From assembly GCF_003063435.1 (NCBI RefSeq), contig NZ_NESL01000011.1, forward strand, positions 1 to 64,000: a stretch of 64,000 nt of DNA, written 5' to 3'. The position numbers and the translations under genes are program-made. The first letter of the stretch is position 1; the number at the start of each line of letters is the position of its first letter. The stretch comes from Limnohabitans sp. 2KL-1. GTDB lineage: Bacteria > Pseudomonadota > Gammaproteobacteria > Burkholderiales > Burkholderiaceae_C. Shown here one piece after another: positions 55,764-63,826 of the stretch. The notes beneath the pieces were generated by a model, which saw nothing but the letters and a program-made list of their open reading frames with translations, made no database searches and was not told the origin of the DNA.

Positions 55764-56882
55764 TTGACAGAGAACAAAACCCCACGCCGTCGCAACCTCC
55801 TCAAAGGCGCTGCTGTTGCCGCAGGTGCCATTTCTGCACCCATGATCGCCAAGGCCCAGACCGGCCCGATCTCCATGCGCTGGCAGAGCACCTGGCCCGC
55901 CAAGGACATCTTCCACGAGTACGCCCTCGACTACGCCAAAAAAGTCAACGACATGACCGGTGGCGATCTGAAGATCGAAGTGCTGCCAGCAGGTGCCGTG
56001 GTGCCTGCGTTCGGTTTGCTCGAAGCTGTGTCCAAGGGCACGCTGGACGGCGGTCACGGCGTGTTGGGTTACCACTACGGCAAGCAAAACGCTTTGGCCT
56101 TGTGGAGCTCCGGCCCAGCTTTCGGCATGGACGCCAACATGATTTTGGCCTGGCACAAGTACGGCGGCGGCGCTGAGCTGCTGGCCAAGTTGTACGCTTC
56201 GATTGGCGGCAACGTGCAGTCCTTCTTGTACGGCCCCATGGCCACTCAGCCATTCGGCTGGTTCAAGAAGCCAATCACAAAGACAGCTGACCTGAAAGGT
56301 CTGAAGTTCCGCACCAACGGTTTGGCGATTGACCTGTTCACCGCCATGGGCGCTGCCGTGAACGCTCTACCAGGCGGCGAGATCGTCCCTGCGATGGACC
56401 GTGGTCTGCTCGACGGTGCCGAGTTCAACAACGCCACCTCCGACCGCATTTTGGGCTTCCCCGATGTGTCCAAGGTCTGCATGCTGCAAAGCTACCACCA
56501 GGCTTCGGAAACCTTCGAGATCATGTTCAACAAGACCAAGTACGACGCGCTGCCCGCGAAGTTGAAGTCCGTGATTTCCATCGCCACAGAAGCCGCTTCG
56601 GCCGACATGTCCTGGAAAGCCATCGACCGTTATTCCAAGGACTACATCGAATTGCAGACCAAGGACAAGGTCAAGTTCTACAAGACACCCGACGCGATTT
56701 TGCAAGAGCAGCTCAAGGTTTGGTCTGAAATCCTGGAGAAGAAGTCTGCCGAGAACCCCATCTTCAAGGAAGTGGTGGCTTCGCAGAAAGCTTTCGCCGC
56801 CCGTGCTGTGAAGTGGGACCAGGACACCAACATCAGCCGTCGCATGGCGGTGAACCATTTCTTCGGTGCCAAAAAGGCCTGA
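55764..56882 (+). CDS. TRAP transporter substrate-binding protein (DctP family)
   Basis: 372-residue periplasmic solute receptor. A twin-arginine head PRRRNLLKGAAVAAGAISAP suggests Tat export. The mature part has PISMRWQSTWPAKDIFHEYA, LEAVSKGTLDGGHGVLGYHYG and the TRAP-typical GLKFRTNGLAIDLFTAMGAAVNALPGGEIVPAMDRGLLDGAEFNN. It belongs to the branch that binds 2-oxo acids or related anions; the ligand is unknown. The TTG at 55764 is favoured by GGAG 6 nt before; a TTG at 55752 is possible. It opens a three-gene TRAP operon. Confidence 0.88.
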   Translation: MTENKTPRRRNLLKGAAVAAGAISAPMIAKAQTGPISMRWQSTWPAKDIFHEYALDYAKKVNDMTGGDLKIEVLPAGAVVPAFGLLEAVSKGTLDGGHGVLGYHYGKQNALALWSSGPAFGMDANMILAWHKYGGGAELLAKLYASIGGNVQSFLYGPMATQPFGWFKKPITKTADLKGLKFRTNGLAIDLFTAMGAAVNALPGGEIVPAMDRGLLDGAEFNNATSDRILGFPDVSKVCMLQSYHQASETFEIMFNKTKYDALPAKLKSVISIATEAASADMSWKAIDRYSKDYIELQTKDKVKFYKTPDAILQEQLKVWSEILEKKSAENPIFKEVVASQKAFAARAVKWDQDTNISRRMAVNHFFGAKKA

Positions 56883-56903
56883 TTCTTTGAATTGAGCCAA
56901 CCC

Positions 56904-56936
56904 ATCAGCCATCCGGCCCTGAACCGGATGGCTGAT
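56904..56936 (+). promoter_or_regulatory. Intercistronic hairpin dctP-dctQ
   Basis: Perfect 13-bp stem ATCAGCCATCCGG / CCGGATGGCTGAT with a CCCTGAA loop, ending in TTTACTTATG. It sits between receptor and permease genes. Such structures often protect the upstream message or partly stop transcription, so that the receptor is made in excess. Confidence 0.7.
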
Positions 56937-56956
56937 TTACTTATGTGACCCCCGAT

Positions 56957-57583
56957 ATGCAAAATTTATTGCTCTTCATTGACAAAGTCAGCACCTGGAT
57001 CGGCCAGTTTTTTTCCTGGTTGATCGTGGCCTTGACTTTCATGATTTCCTGGGAGGTTTTCTCCCGCTATGTGCTGGACAGCCCCCACGCCTGGGCCTTT
57101 GACGTGATGAGCATGATGTACGGATCGCTCTTCATGATGGCCGGTGCATACACTTTGTCCAAAAACGGCCATGTGCGCGGCGATGTGCTCTACGGCTTTT
57201 TCCCGCCCCGGCTGCAGGCCTGGCTGGACCTGTTGCTTTATATCGTGTTCTTCATTCCGGGTGTGGTGGCATTGGCTTATGCAGGTTACGGTTTTGCCGC
57301 CGAATCCTGGGCCATCCACGAGCACTCCAACATCACGGCCGATGGCCCACCGGTGTACCCCTTCAAGACCATCTTGCCCATTGCAGGTGCCTTCTTGCTG
57401 GCACAAGGCCTGGTTGAAATCGTGCGTTGCATTGTTTGCATCAAGCAGGGTGAATGGCCCAAGCGTGGCGATGACGTGGACGAGGTCGACGTCGAAAAAC
57501 TCAAGGAAATGGTCAACGTCAAGGACGAAGACATCGCGAAACTCGATGTGCTGGTGACGGCTGGCAAGGGAACCCACAAATGA
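56957..57583 (+). CDS. TRAP transporter small permease (DctQ family)
   Basis: 208-residue inner-membrane protein with four helices. The DctQ head LLLFIDKVSTWIGQFFSWLIV precedes the first helix, and EVFSRYVLDSPHAWAFDVMSMMYG is the characteristic segment. The charged C-terminal tail (about 45 residues) is longer than usual. ATG at 56957 is chosen; GTG at 56945 is an alternative. The stop overlaps the DctM start by 4 nt. Confidence 0.87.
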   Translation: MQNLLLFIDKVSTWIGQFFSWLIVALTFMISWEVFSRYVLDSPHAWAFDVMSMMYGSLFMMAGAYTLSKNGHVRGDVLYGFFPPRLQAWLDLLLYIVFFIPGVVALAYAGYGFAAESWAIHEHSNITADGPPVYPFKTILPIAGAFLLAQGLVEIVRCIVCIKQGEWPKRGDDVDEVDVEKLKEMVNVKDEDIAKLDVLVTAGKGTHK

Positions 57584-59541
57584 AAAAAGAAGTCTGGTTT
57601 GGCCTGACGATCATGGCCTTGGTCGTGTTGTCGGCCTTTGTTTTGTTGCCTGCACCCTCGGAGATGACCAACGGTCATTTGGGCTTGTTGATGCTGGCGT
57701 TGGTGGTGGTGGCGATCATGTTGGGTTTTCCCACAGCCTTCACCTTGATGGGCATGGGCATGATCTTCGCGTGGATCGCCTACAAAAGCCAAAACCCCGA
57801 TTTGGCGGTTCAGCAAACCCTGGATCTGATGGTTCAGCGTGCGTACTCGGTCATGTCCAACGACGTGCTGATTTCGATCCCCTTGTTCGTGTTCATGGGT
57901 TACCTCATTGAGCGCGCCAACCTGATTGAAAAGCTCTTCAAGAGCATGCACTTGGCGATGGCCCGTTTGCCAGGTTCTCTGGCCGTCGCGACCATCGTGA
58001 CCTGCGCCATTTTTGCCACCGCCACGGGTATCGTGGGCGCTGTGGTCACGCTCATGGGCTTGCTGGCGCTGCCCGCCATGTTGCGTGCCGGTTACAGCGT
58101 GCAGCTGTCGGCAGGTGCCATCACTGCGGGTGGTTGCTTGGGTATTTTGATCCCGCCTTCGGTCATGTTGATCGTTTATGGCGCGACCGCTGGTGTTTCG
58201 GTGGTCAAGTTGTATGCCGGTGCATTTTTCCCGGGTTTGATGTTGGCCACTTTGTACGTTCTGTACGTGGTGATCTTGGCCAAAATCAAGCCGCATATGG
58301 CACCCCCCATGTCGGCCGAAGACCGCATCGTGCCTTTGCCCGCCTTTGCGCAAGTGGTGTCCAAAGAAGTCAGCAATACCGTCTTGCCTGGTTTGATCGG
58401 TGCGATCAAAGGCAAGCGCAATGCCGCTGTGCCCATGCGCGAGTTGCTCAACCACTTGGGCATTGCCTTGTTGCCGGCTTTGGCCGTGGCAGCGATCATG
58501 GGCACCATTTACTTCAAGGTCACCGCACCGCTGCCTGTTGAGGCGGTGGAAGGCGTGGTGGCCATGGGTGGTGAATTGGCCGATTCGGCCGAGGAGGCCG
58601 ACACTGAAAACAGCTTGGCAGAGCCGCCCGGTGACGACCTGCAAACGCCTCCCGGCACGGAGAAGTCGGGTGCCCCTGCGGCAGACAAGGCATCTTCTGA
58701 AGAGGTGGTGGTTAAAGAAGCCGCACCTGTAGTTTCGCCCGCTGCAGCTTCGCCTGCAGAAGCCGCTGCCAGCGCCGGTGAGCGTCAAGCCGCACCCATG
58801 TCCTTCTGGATCGGCTTGGTCAGCTGTGCCGTGGCCTTGGCCATCTTCTACGCTTACTTCAGCTTCACGCGCCTTGAGATTTTCAAGATGCTGCTGGGCT
58901 CGTTCTTCCCGCTGGCCCTCATGATTTTGGCGGTGCTGGGCACCATCGTGTTTGGCCTGGCCACACCGACCGAAGCGGCGGCCATGGGTTCGCTGGGTGG
59001 CTTGCTGCTGGCGGCGGCTTACCGACGCCTGAACTATGTGGTGCTGCGCGAATCGGTGTACCTGACGGCCAAAACCAGTGCCATGGTGTGCTGGCTGTTT
59101 GTGGGCTCCAGCATTTTCTCGGCGGCCTTCGCCTTGCTGGGTGGGCAAGAGATCATCAACACTTGGGTGCTGGGCATGGACCTGACGCCGGTGCAGTTCA
59201 TGATCCTGGCGCAAGTGGTCATCTTCTTGCTGGGCTGGCCGCTGGAGTGGACCGAGATCATCGTGATTTTCATGCCGATCTTTATCCCCTTGCTGCCGCA
59301 CTTCGGCATTGATCCTCTGTTCTTCGGTTTGTTGGTGGCCTTGAACCTGCAGACCGCGTTCCTCAGCCCACCGGTGGCCATGGCTGCGTTCTATTTGAAG
59401 GGTGTGAGCCCACCGCACGTCACGCTCAACCAGATCTTTGCAGGCATGCTGCCTTTCATGGCGATCCAGGTCTTTGCGATCGTGTTGCTTTACATGTTCC
59501 CGGCCATCGGCATGTGGTTGCCAGAAGTGCTTTACAAGTAA
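57580..59541 (+). CDS. TRAP transporter large permease (DctM family) with an inserted linker
   Basis: 653-residue inner-membrane permease with many helices. Conserved DctM parts are LLMLALVVVAIMLGFPTAFTLMG, SIPLFVFMGYLIERANL, GCLGILIPPSVMLIVYGATAGVSV and GLATPTEAAAMGSLGGLLLAA. Residues about 321-406 are an Ala/Glu/Pro-rich, probably disordered stretch between two membrane halves (nt 58540-58797). This, with nearby extra hydrophobic segments, explains why the protein is 200 residues longer than a standard DctM (about 430). It overlaps the DctQ stop (ATGA). Confidence 0.87.
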   Translation: MKKEVWFGLTIMALVVLSAFVLLPAPSEMTNGHLGLLMLALVVVAIMLGFPTAFTLMGMGMIFAWIAYKSQNPDLAVQQTLDLMVQRAYSVMSNDVLISIPLFVFMGYLIERANLIEKLFKSMHLAMARLPGSLAVATIVTCAIFATATGIVGAVVTLMGLLALPAMLRAGYSVQLSAGAITAGGCLGILIPPSVMLIVYGATAGVSVVKLYAGAFFPGLMLATLYVLYVVILAKIKPHMAPPMSAEDRIVPLPAFAQVVSKEVSNTVLPGLIGAIKGKRNAAVPMRELLNHLGIALLPALAVAAIMGTIYFKVTAPLPVEAVEGVVAMGGELADSAEEADTENSLAEPPGDDLQTPPGTEKSGAPAADKASSEEVVVKEAAPVVSPAAASPAEAAASAGERQAAPMSFWIGLVSCAVALAIFYAYFSFTRLEIFKMLLGSFFPLALMILAVLGTIVFGLATPTEAAAMGSLGGLLLAAAYRRLNYVVLRESVYLTAKTSAMVCWLFVGSSIFSAAFALLGGQEIINTWVLGMDLTPVQFMILAQVVIFLLGWPLEWTEIIVIFMPIFIPLLPHFGIDPLFFGLLVALNLQTAFLSPPVAMAAFYLKGVSPPHVTLNQIFAGMLPFMAIQVFAIVLLYMFPAIGMWLPEVLYK

Positions 59542-59556
59542 AAAAGTACGCTTGAC

Positions 59557-59588
59557 AACCCACACAGGGCATCGTTTCTGTGTGGGTT
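59557..59588 (+). terminator. Hairpin terminator after the TRAP operon
   Basis: Perfect 11-bp stem AACCCACACAG / CTGTGTGGGTT, 10-nt loop, followed by GATCTTGTTCC. The T-run is imperfect but the stem is strong and 15 nt from the stop. Confidence 0.65.
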
Positions 59589-59755
59589 GATCTTGTTCCA
59601 GATCCGATGAATTCCTGAAAAGTCACTTAGCTGACTTGAATCCATGCAATCTGAGGGTTATTCATTTTCGGTGGCGCGGTGAAGCCGTTAACATCGCCTA
59701 TGCAAAAAATTGCCTATGCTGGCAAATCTGCTGGTGAAATTGTCAGGAGTCCTTG
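59589..59755 (+). promoter_or_regulatory. Leader of the exported formate dehydrogenase operon
   Basis: Non-coding. It holds a dyad AAGTCA-N6-TGACTT (59620-59637) that could bind a regulator, and a direct repeat of GCCTATGC (59696-59703 and 59712-59719). A CAGGAG ribosome site precedes the ATG at 59756. No clear sigma-70 promoter could be fixed. Confidence 0.4.
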
Positions 59756-59962
59756 ATGTCTTCCAAAACCTCTTCCATTTCTCGTCGCAGCCTGTTTTCG
59801 GGCGCTGCCACGGTGGGCGCAGTGGCGGCGGCCACCGCCGTTTTGCCCGGTGTGGTCAAGCAAACGGCACCCGCTGCCGTGGCCTTGCCCAAGCCCACAC
59901 GCGGTGGTGGTTACACGCTGAGCGAACACGTTCAGCAGTACTACAAGACCACGCGCGTCTGA
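59756..59962 (+). CDS. Small Tat-signal protein of the formate dehydrogenase cluster
   Basis: 68 residues. A twin-arginine head (SSISRRSLFSGAATVGAVAAATAVLPG) precedes only about 35 mature residues, ending GGGYTLSEHVQQYYKTTRV. Proteins of this kind regularly precede the exported formate dehydrogenase gene in these clusters. It may be a small structural or export partner, or a remnant signal protein. Start chosen by CAGGAG; a TTG at 59753 is adjacent. Confidence 0.75.
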   Translation: MSSKTSSISRRSLFSGAATVGAVAAATAVLPGVVKQTAPAAVALPKPTRGGGYTLSEHVQQYYKTTRV

Positions 59963-60008
59963 TTCACTTTCCGTTTTCTTCCCTGTTCATCCCCAACTGG
60001 AGCCCTCC

Positions 60009-62969
60009 ATGTTGCTGACCAAAAAACAAACCGGCACTTCCGGTGCTGTCTCTTCCCCCTTCATCCACAGCCTGCGCCGTGGTTTGTCGCAGGCTTTGCC
60101 CACACTGGACCGCCGCAGTTTCCTGCGCCGCTCGGGTCTGGGTGTCGGTGTGGGTCTGGCTGCGTCGCAGTTGAGCCTGGTGCAAAAAGCCCAGGCCGCC
60201 ACGGGCGCGTCCATCGTGGGCGCAGGCAAGGTCGAAGTCAAACGCACCGTCTGCACCCACTGCTCGGTGGGTTGCGCGGTCGATGCCGTGGTTGAAAACG
60301 GTGTCTGGGTGCGCCAAGAAGCCGTGTTTGACTCGCCCATCAACCTGGGTGCCCACTGCGCCAAAGGTGCTGCATTGCGCGAGCACGGCCACGGTGAATA
60401 CCGCCTGCGTTACCCCATGAAGCTGGTCAACGGCAAATACGAGCGCATCAGCTGGGACACGGCTCTCACCGAGATCAGCGCCAAGATGCTGGAGCTGAAA
60501 AAAGCCAGCGGTCCCGACAGCGTTTACTTCATCGGTTCGTCCAAGCACAACAACGAACAAGCCTATTTGCTGCGCAAGTTTGTGAGCTTCTGGGGCTCCA
60601 ACAACTGCGACCACCAGGCCCGCATTTGCCACTCGACCACGGTGGCGGGGGTGGCCAATACCTGGGGTTATGGCGCCATGACCAACTCCTACAACGACAT
60701 GCAAAACAGCAAGGTCGCTCTGTACATCGGCTCCAACGCGGCCGAAGCGCACCCGGTGTCCATGCTGCACATGCTGCACGCCAAAGAAAACGGCTGCAAG
60801 ATGATCGTGGTCGACCCACGCTTCACCCGCACTGCCGCCAAGGCCGACGAATACGTGCGCATCCGTTCGGGCACCGACATCCCGTTCCTGTTTGGCTTGC
60901 TCTATCACATCTTCAAGAACGGCTGGGAAGACAAGAAGTACATCAACGACCGCGTGTACGGCATGGACGCCGTCAAGGCCGATGTGCTGGCCAAGTGGAC
61001 ACCCGACAAGGTGGAAGAGGCCTGCGGCGTCAAAGAAGACCAGATGTTCAAGGTCGCCAAGATGCTGCACGACAACAACCCCGGCACCATCGTCTGGTGC
61101 ATGGGCCAGACCCAGCACACGATTGGCAACGCCATGGTGCGCGCCTCCTGCATCTTGCAGCTGGCCTTGGGCAACGTCGGCAAGTCCGGTGGTGGCACCA
61201 ACATTTTCCGTGGCCATGACAACGTGCAAGGCGCGACCGACGTTGGCCCCAACCCCGACTCACTGCCCGGCTACTACGGTTTGGCCGAAGGCTCGTGGAA
61301 GCATTTCGCCAAGGCCTGGGGCGTGGATTTCGAGTGGATCAAAAAGCAGTTCGCTTCGCCCGCGATGATGGGCAAGAACGGCATCACCGTGTCCCGTTGG
61401 ATCGACGGTGTGCTCGAGAACAACGAGCTGATCGACCAAGACAGCAACTTGCGTGGCGTGTTCTATTGGGGCCATGCCCCCAACTCGCAAACCCGTGGCC
61501 TCGACATGAAGCGCGCCATGGACAAGCTGGACTTGCTGGTGGTGGTCGATCCTTATCCATCGGCCACAGCCGCCATGGCGGCCATGCCGGGCAAGGCCGA
61601 AGACCTCAACGCCAACCGCGCCGTGTACCTGCTGCCAGCAGCCACACAGTTTGAAACCAGCGGTTCTTGCACAGCGTCCAACCGCTCGTTGCAGTGGCGC
61701 GAGAAGGTGATCGATCCGTTGTGGGAAAGCCGCAGCGACCACATGATCATGCAGCAGTTCGCCGATAAGCTGGGCTTTGGCAAAGAGCTGTCCAAGAACT
61801 ACAAGATGCAAAAGGTCAAGGGCATGGACGAGCCCATGCCCGAAGACATCCTGCGCGAAATCAACAAGTGCGTCTGGACCATCGGCTACACCGGTCAAAG
61901 CCCTGAACGCCTGAAGGCCCACATGAAGAACATGAACGTGTTCGACGTGAAAACCCTCAAGGCCAAAGGCGGCAAAGACAAGGAAACCGGCTACGACTTC
62001 ACGGGCGATTATTTCGGCCTGCCATGGCCTTGCTATGGCACGCCCGAACTCAAACACCCCGGCTCGCCCAACCTGTACGACACCTCCAAGCACGTGATGG
62101 ACGGTGGCGGTAACTTCCGTGCCAACTTTGGTGTGGAGCGCGAGGGCAAGAGCCTGCTGGCCGAAGACGGTTCGCACTCGATGGGTGCAGACATCACCAC
62201 CGGCTATCCAGAACTCGACCACATCTTGCTGAAAAAACTCGGTTGGTGGGACGAATTGACCGAAGCCGAAAAAACAGCGGCCGAAGGCAAGAACTGGAAG
62301 ACCGATTCGTCCGGCGGCATGATGCGCGTGTTCATGAAAGAGCACGGCTGCCACCCGTTTGGCAACGCCAAAGCCCGTGCCGTGGTCTGGAACTTCCCCG
62401 ACCCGATCCCGCAGCATCGCGAGCCTTTGTACGGTACCCGTCCAGACATGATGGCCAAGTACCCCACGCACGAGGACAAGAAAGCCTTCTGGCGTTTGCC
62501 TACCCTGTACAAAACCGTGCAGGACAAGAACATCGCCGACAAGATGCACGAAAAGTTCCCGCTCATCCTGACTTCGGGTCGTTTGGTCGAGTACGAAGGT
62601 GGCGGCGAAGAAACCCGCTCCAACCCCTGGTTGGCCGAGTTGCAGCAAGAAGCCTTTGTCGAGATCAACCCCAAAACAGCGGCAGACCGCGGCATTCGCA
62701 ACGGCGACCGCGTGTGGTTGTTGGGCGCGACCGGTGCCCGCTTGAATGTGCAGGCTTTGGTCACTGAACGCGTGGACACCGGCACCGTCTGGATGCCTTT
62801 CCACTTCTCGGGTCGTTGGCAAGGTGCCGACATGTTGGCGCATTACCCCAAAGGTGCAGCGCCCATCGTGCGCGGCGAGGCGGTGAACACGGCCACCACC
62901 TATGGTTATGACAGCGTCACGATGATGCAAGAGACCAAGACCACCATCTGCAACATCGAGAAGGCTTGA
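60009..62969 (+). CDS. fdhA: Tat-exported formate dehydrogenase alpha (molybdopterin) subunit
   Basis: 986-residue periplasmic-facing enzyme, FdnG/FdoG/Fdh3A type, oxidising formate to CO2 and passing electrons through the Fe-S subunit to a membrane cytochrome b and quinone. The Tat motif DRRSFLRRSG lies near residue 35. Catalytic domain: CTHCSVGCAVDAVVENG binds the [4Fe-4S] cluster. The Mo ligand is Cys207 in QARICHSTT, followed by His208, where E. coli FdnG has selenocysteine. GTNIFRGHDNVQGATD and SGRLVEYEGGGEETRSNPWL are typical. One uninterrupted frame. Confidence 0.94.
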   Translation: MLLTKKQTGTSGAVSSPFIHSLRRGLSQALPTLDRRSFLRRSGLGVGVGLAASQLSLVQKAQAATGASIVGAGKVEVKRTVCTHCSVGCAVDAVVENGVWVRQEAVFDSPINLGAHCAKGAALREHGHGEYRLRYPMKLVNGKYERISWDTALTEISAKMLELKKASGPDSVYFIGSSKHNNEQAYLLRKFVSFWGSNNCDHQARICHSTTVAGVANTWGYGAMTNSYNDMQNSKVALYIGSNAAEAHPVSMLHMLHAKENGCKMIVVDPRFTRTAAKADEYVRIRSGTDIPFLFGLLYHIFKNGWEDKKYINDRVYGMDAVKADVLAKWTPDKVEEACGVKEDQMFKVAKMLHDNNPGTIVWCMGQTQHTIGNAMVRASCILQLALGNVGKSGGGTNIFRGHDNVQGATDVGPNPDSLPGYYGLAEGSWKHFAKAWGVDFEWIKKQFASPAMMGKNGITVSRWIDGVLENNELIDQDSNLRGVFYWGHAPNSQTRGLDMKRAMDKLDLLVVVDPYPSATAAMAAMPGKAEDLNANRAVYLLPAATQFETSGSCTASNRSLQWREKVIDPLWESRSDHMIMQQFADKLGFGKELSKNYKMQKVKGMDEPMPEDILREINKCVWTIGYTGQSPERLKAHMKNMNVFDVKTLKAKGGKDKETGYDFTGDYFGLPWPCYGTPELKHPGSPNLYDTSKHVMDGGGNFRANFGVEREGKSLLAEDGSHSMGADITTGYPELDHILLKKLGWWDELTEAEKTAAEGKNWKTDSSGGMMRVFMKEHGCHPFGNAKARAVVWNFPDPIPQHREPLYGTRPDMMAKYPTHEDKKAFWRLPTLYKTVQDKNIADKMHEKFPLILTSGRLVEYEGGGEETRSNPWLAELQQEAFVEINPKTAADRGIRNGDRVWLLGATGARLNVQALVTERVDTGTVWMPFHFSGRWQGADMLAHYPKGAAPIVRGEAVNTATTYGYDSVTMMQETKTTICNIEKA

Positions 62970-62979
62970 GGAGAACACG

Positions 62980-63582
62980 ATGGCACGAATGAAATTCATC
63001 TGCGATGCAGAGCGCTGCATCGAATGCAACGGCTGCGTCACCGCTTGCAAAAACGAACACGAAGTTCCGTGGGGCGTGAACCGCCGCCGCGTGGTCACCT
63101 TGAACGACGGCGTTCCTGGTGAAAAGTCGATCTCGGTGGCTTGCATGCACTGCTCGGACGCGCCTTGCATGGCCGTTTGCCCGGTCAACTGCTTTTACAA
63201 GACCGAAGAAGGCGTGGTGTTGCACGACAAGGACATCTGCATTGGCTGCGGCTATTGCTCTTATGCCTGCCCGTTTGGCGCACCACAGTTCCCAAGCCAA
63301 GGCACCTTTGGTGTGCGCGGCAAGATGGACAAGTGCACCTTCTGCGCCGGTGGCCCAGAAGAGCACGGTAGCCAAGCCGAGTTCGACAAATACGGTCGCA
63401 ACCGCCTGGCCGAAGGCAAGTTGCCGGCCTGCGCCGAGATGTGCTCGACCAAAGCGTTGTTGGCGGGTGATGGCGATGTCATCACCGACATCCTGCGCGG
63501 CCGCGTGATCAGCCGTGGCAAGGGTGCCGAAGTCTGGGGCTGGGGCACCGCCTACGGCAACCAAGCCAAGCAAGGAGCCTGA
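62980..63582 (+). CDS. fdh3B: Formate dehydrogenase iron-sulfur (beta) subunit
   Basis: 200-residue four-cluster ferredoxin subunit. Cys motifs are CIECNGCVTACKNEH, CMHCSDAPCMAVCPVNC, CIGCGYCSYACPFGAPQ and CTFCAGGPEE ... CAEMCSTKAL. Unlike E. coli FdnH it lacks the C-terminal membrane helix, typical of the Fdh3B type. It is 10 nt after fdhA, with GAGGAG before the ATG. It transfers electrons from the molybdenum subunit to the cytochrome b subunit. Confidence 0.93.
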   Translation: MARMKFICDAERCIECNGCVTACKNEHEVPWGVNRRRVVTLNDGVPGEKSISVACMHCSDAPCMAVCPVNCFYKTEEGVVLHDKDICIGCGYCSYACPFGAPQFPSQGTFGVRGKMDKCTFCAGGPEEHGSQAEFDKYGRNRLAEGKLPACAEMCSTKALLAGDGDVITDILRGRVISRGKGAEVWGWGTAYGNQAKQGA

Positions 63583-63584
63583 GC

Positions 63585-63809
63585 ATGAAAGCAGCTTTCA
63601 TCCTTTGCAGCGCGGCCTTGTTGGTGGCTTGTGGCGAAAAGCCGCAAGAGGTCAAAGGTGTGCGCACCGACCAGCCGCCTTACAGCGGCACGGGCGTGGC
63701 CACTTTTACCGAACCTGGCTGGAAAGCCGGTGACAAAGACGGGTGGGCCAACCACCTCAAGGCCCGTGCCACTTACGGCATGAACGACCACGCCCGCGCA
63801 CCCAAGTGA
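63585..63809 (+). CDS. Small lipoprotein of the formate dehydrogenase cluster
   Basis: 74 residues with a lipoprotein signal peptide ending LVAC (Cys16). The mature part (GEKPQEVKGVRTDQPPYSGT ... WANHLKARATYGMNDHARAPK) is short, with no Cys. It starts 3 nt after fdh3B and ends 17 nt before the next gene, so it belongs to the operon. Function unknown; it could help place the complex or the diheme cytochrome. Confidence 0.75.
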   Translation: MKAAFILCSAALLVACGEKPQEVKGVRTDQPPYSGTGVATFTEPGWKAGDKDGWANHLKARATYGMNDHARAPK

Positions 63810-63826
63810 GCGCCAAGGAGAAGTTC

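Noticed and set aside
57286..59565. 759-residue open frame antisense to the TRAP permease genes
   Set aside because: His/Gln/Arg-rich without any recognisable domain, fully opposite to well-supported dctQ/dctM. A typical shadow in GC-rich DNA.
60600..60640. Selenocysteine codon and SECIS element in fdhA
   Set aside because: The active-site codon is TGC (Cys) and the frame has no internal TGA.
61260..63188. 642-residue open frame antisense to fdhA
   Set aside because: It mirrors a conserved enzyme gene, has shadow-type composition and no ribosome site or family match.
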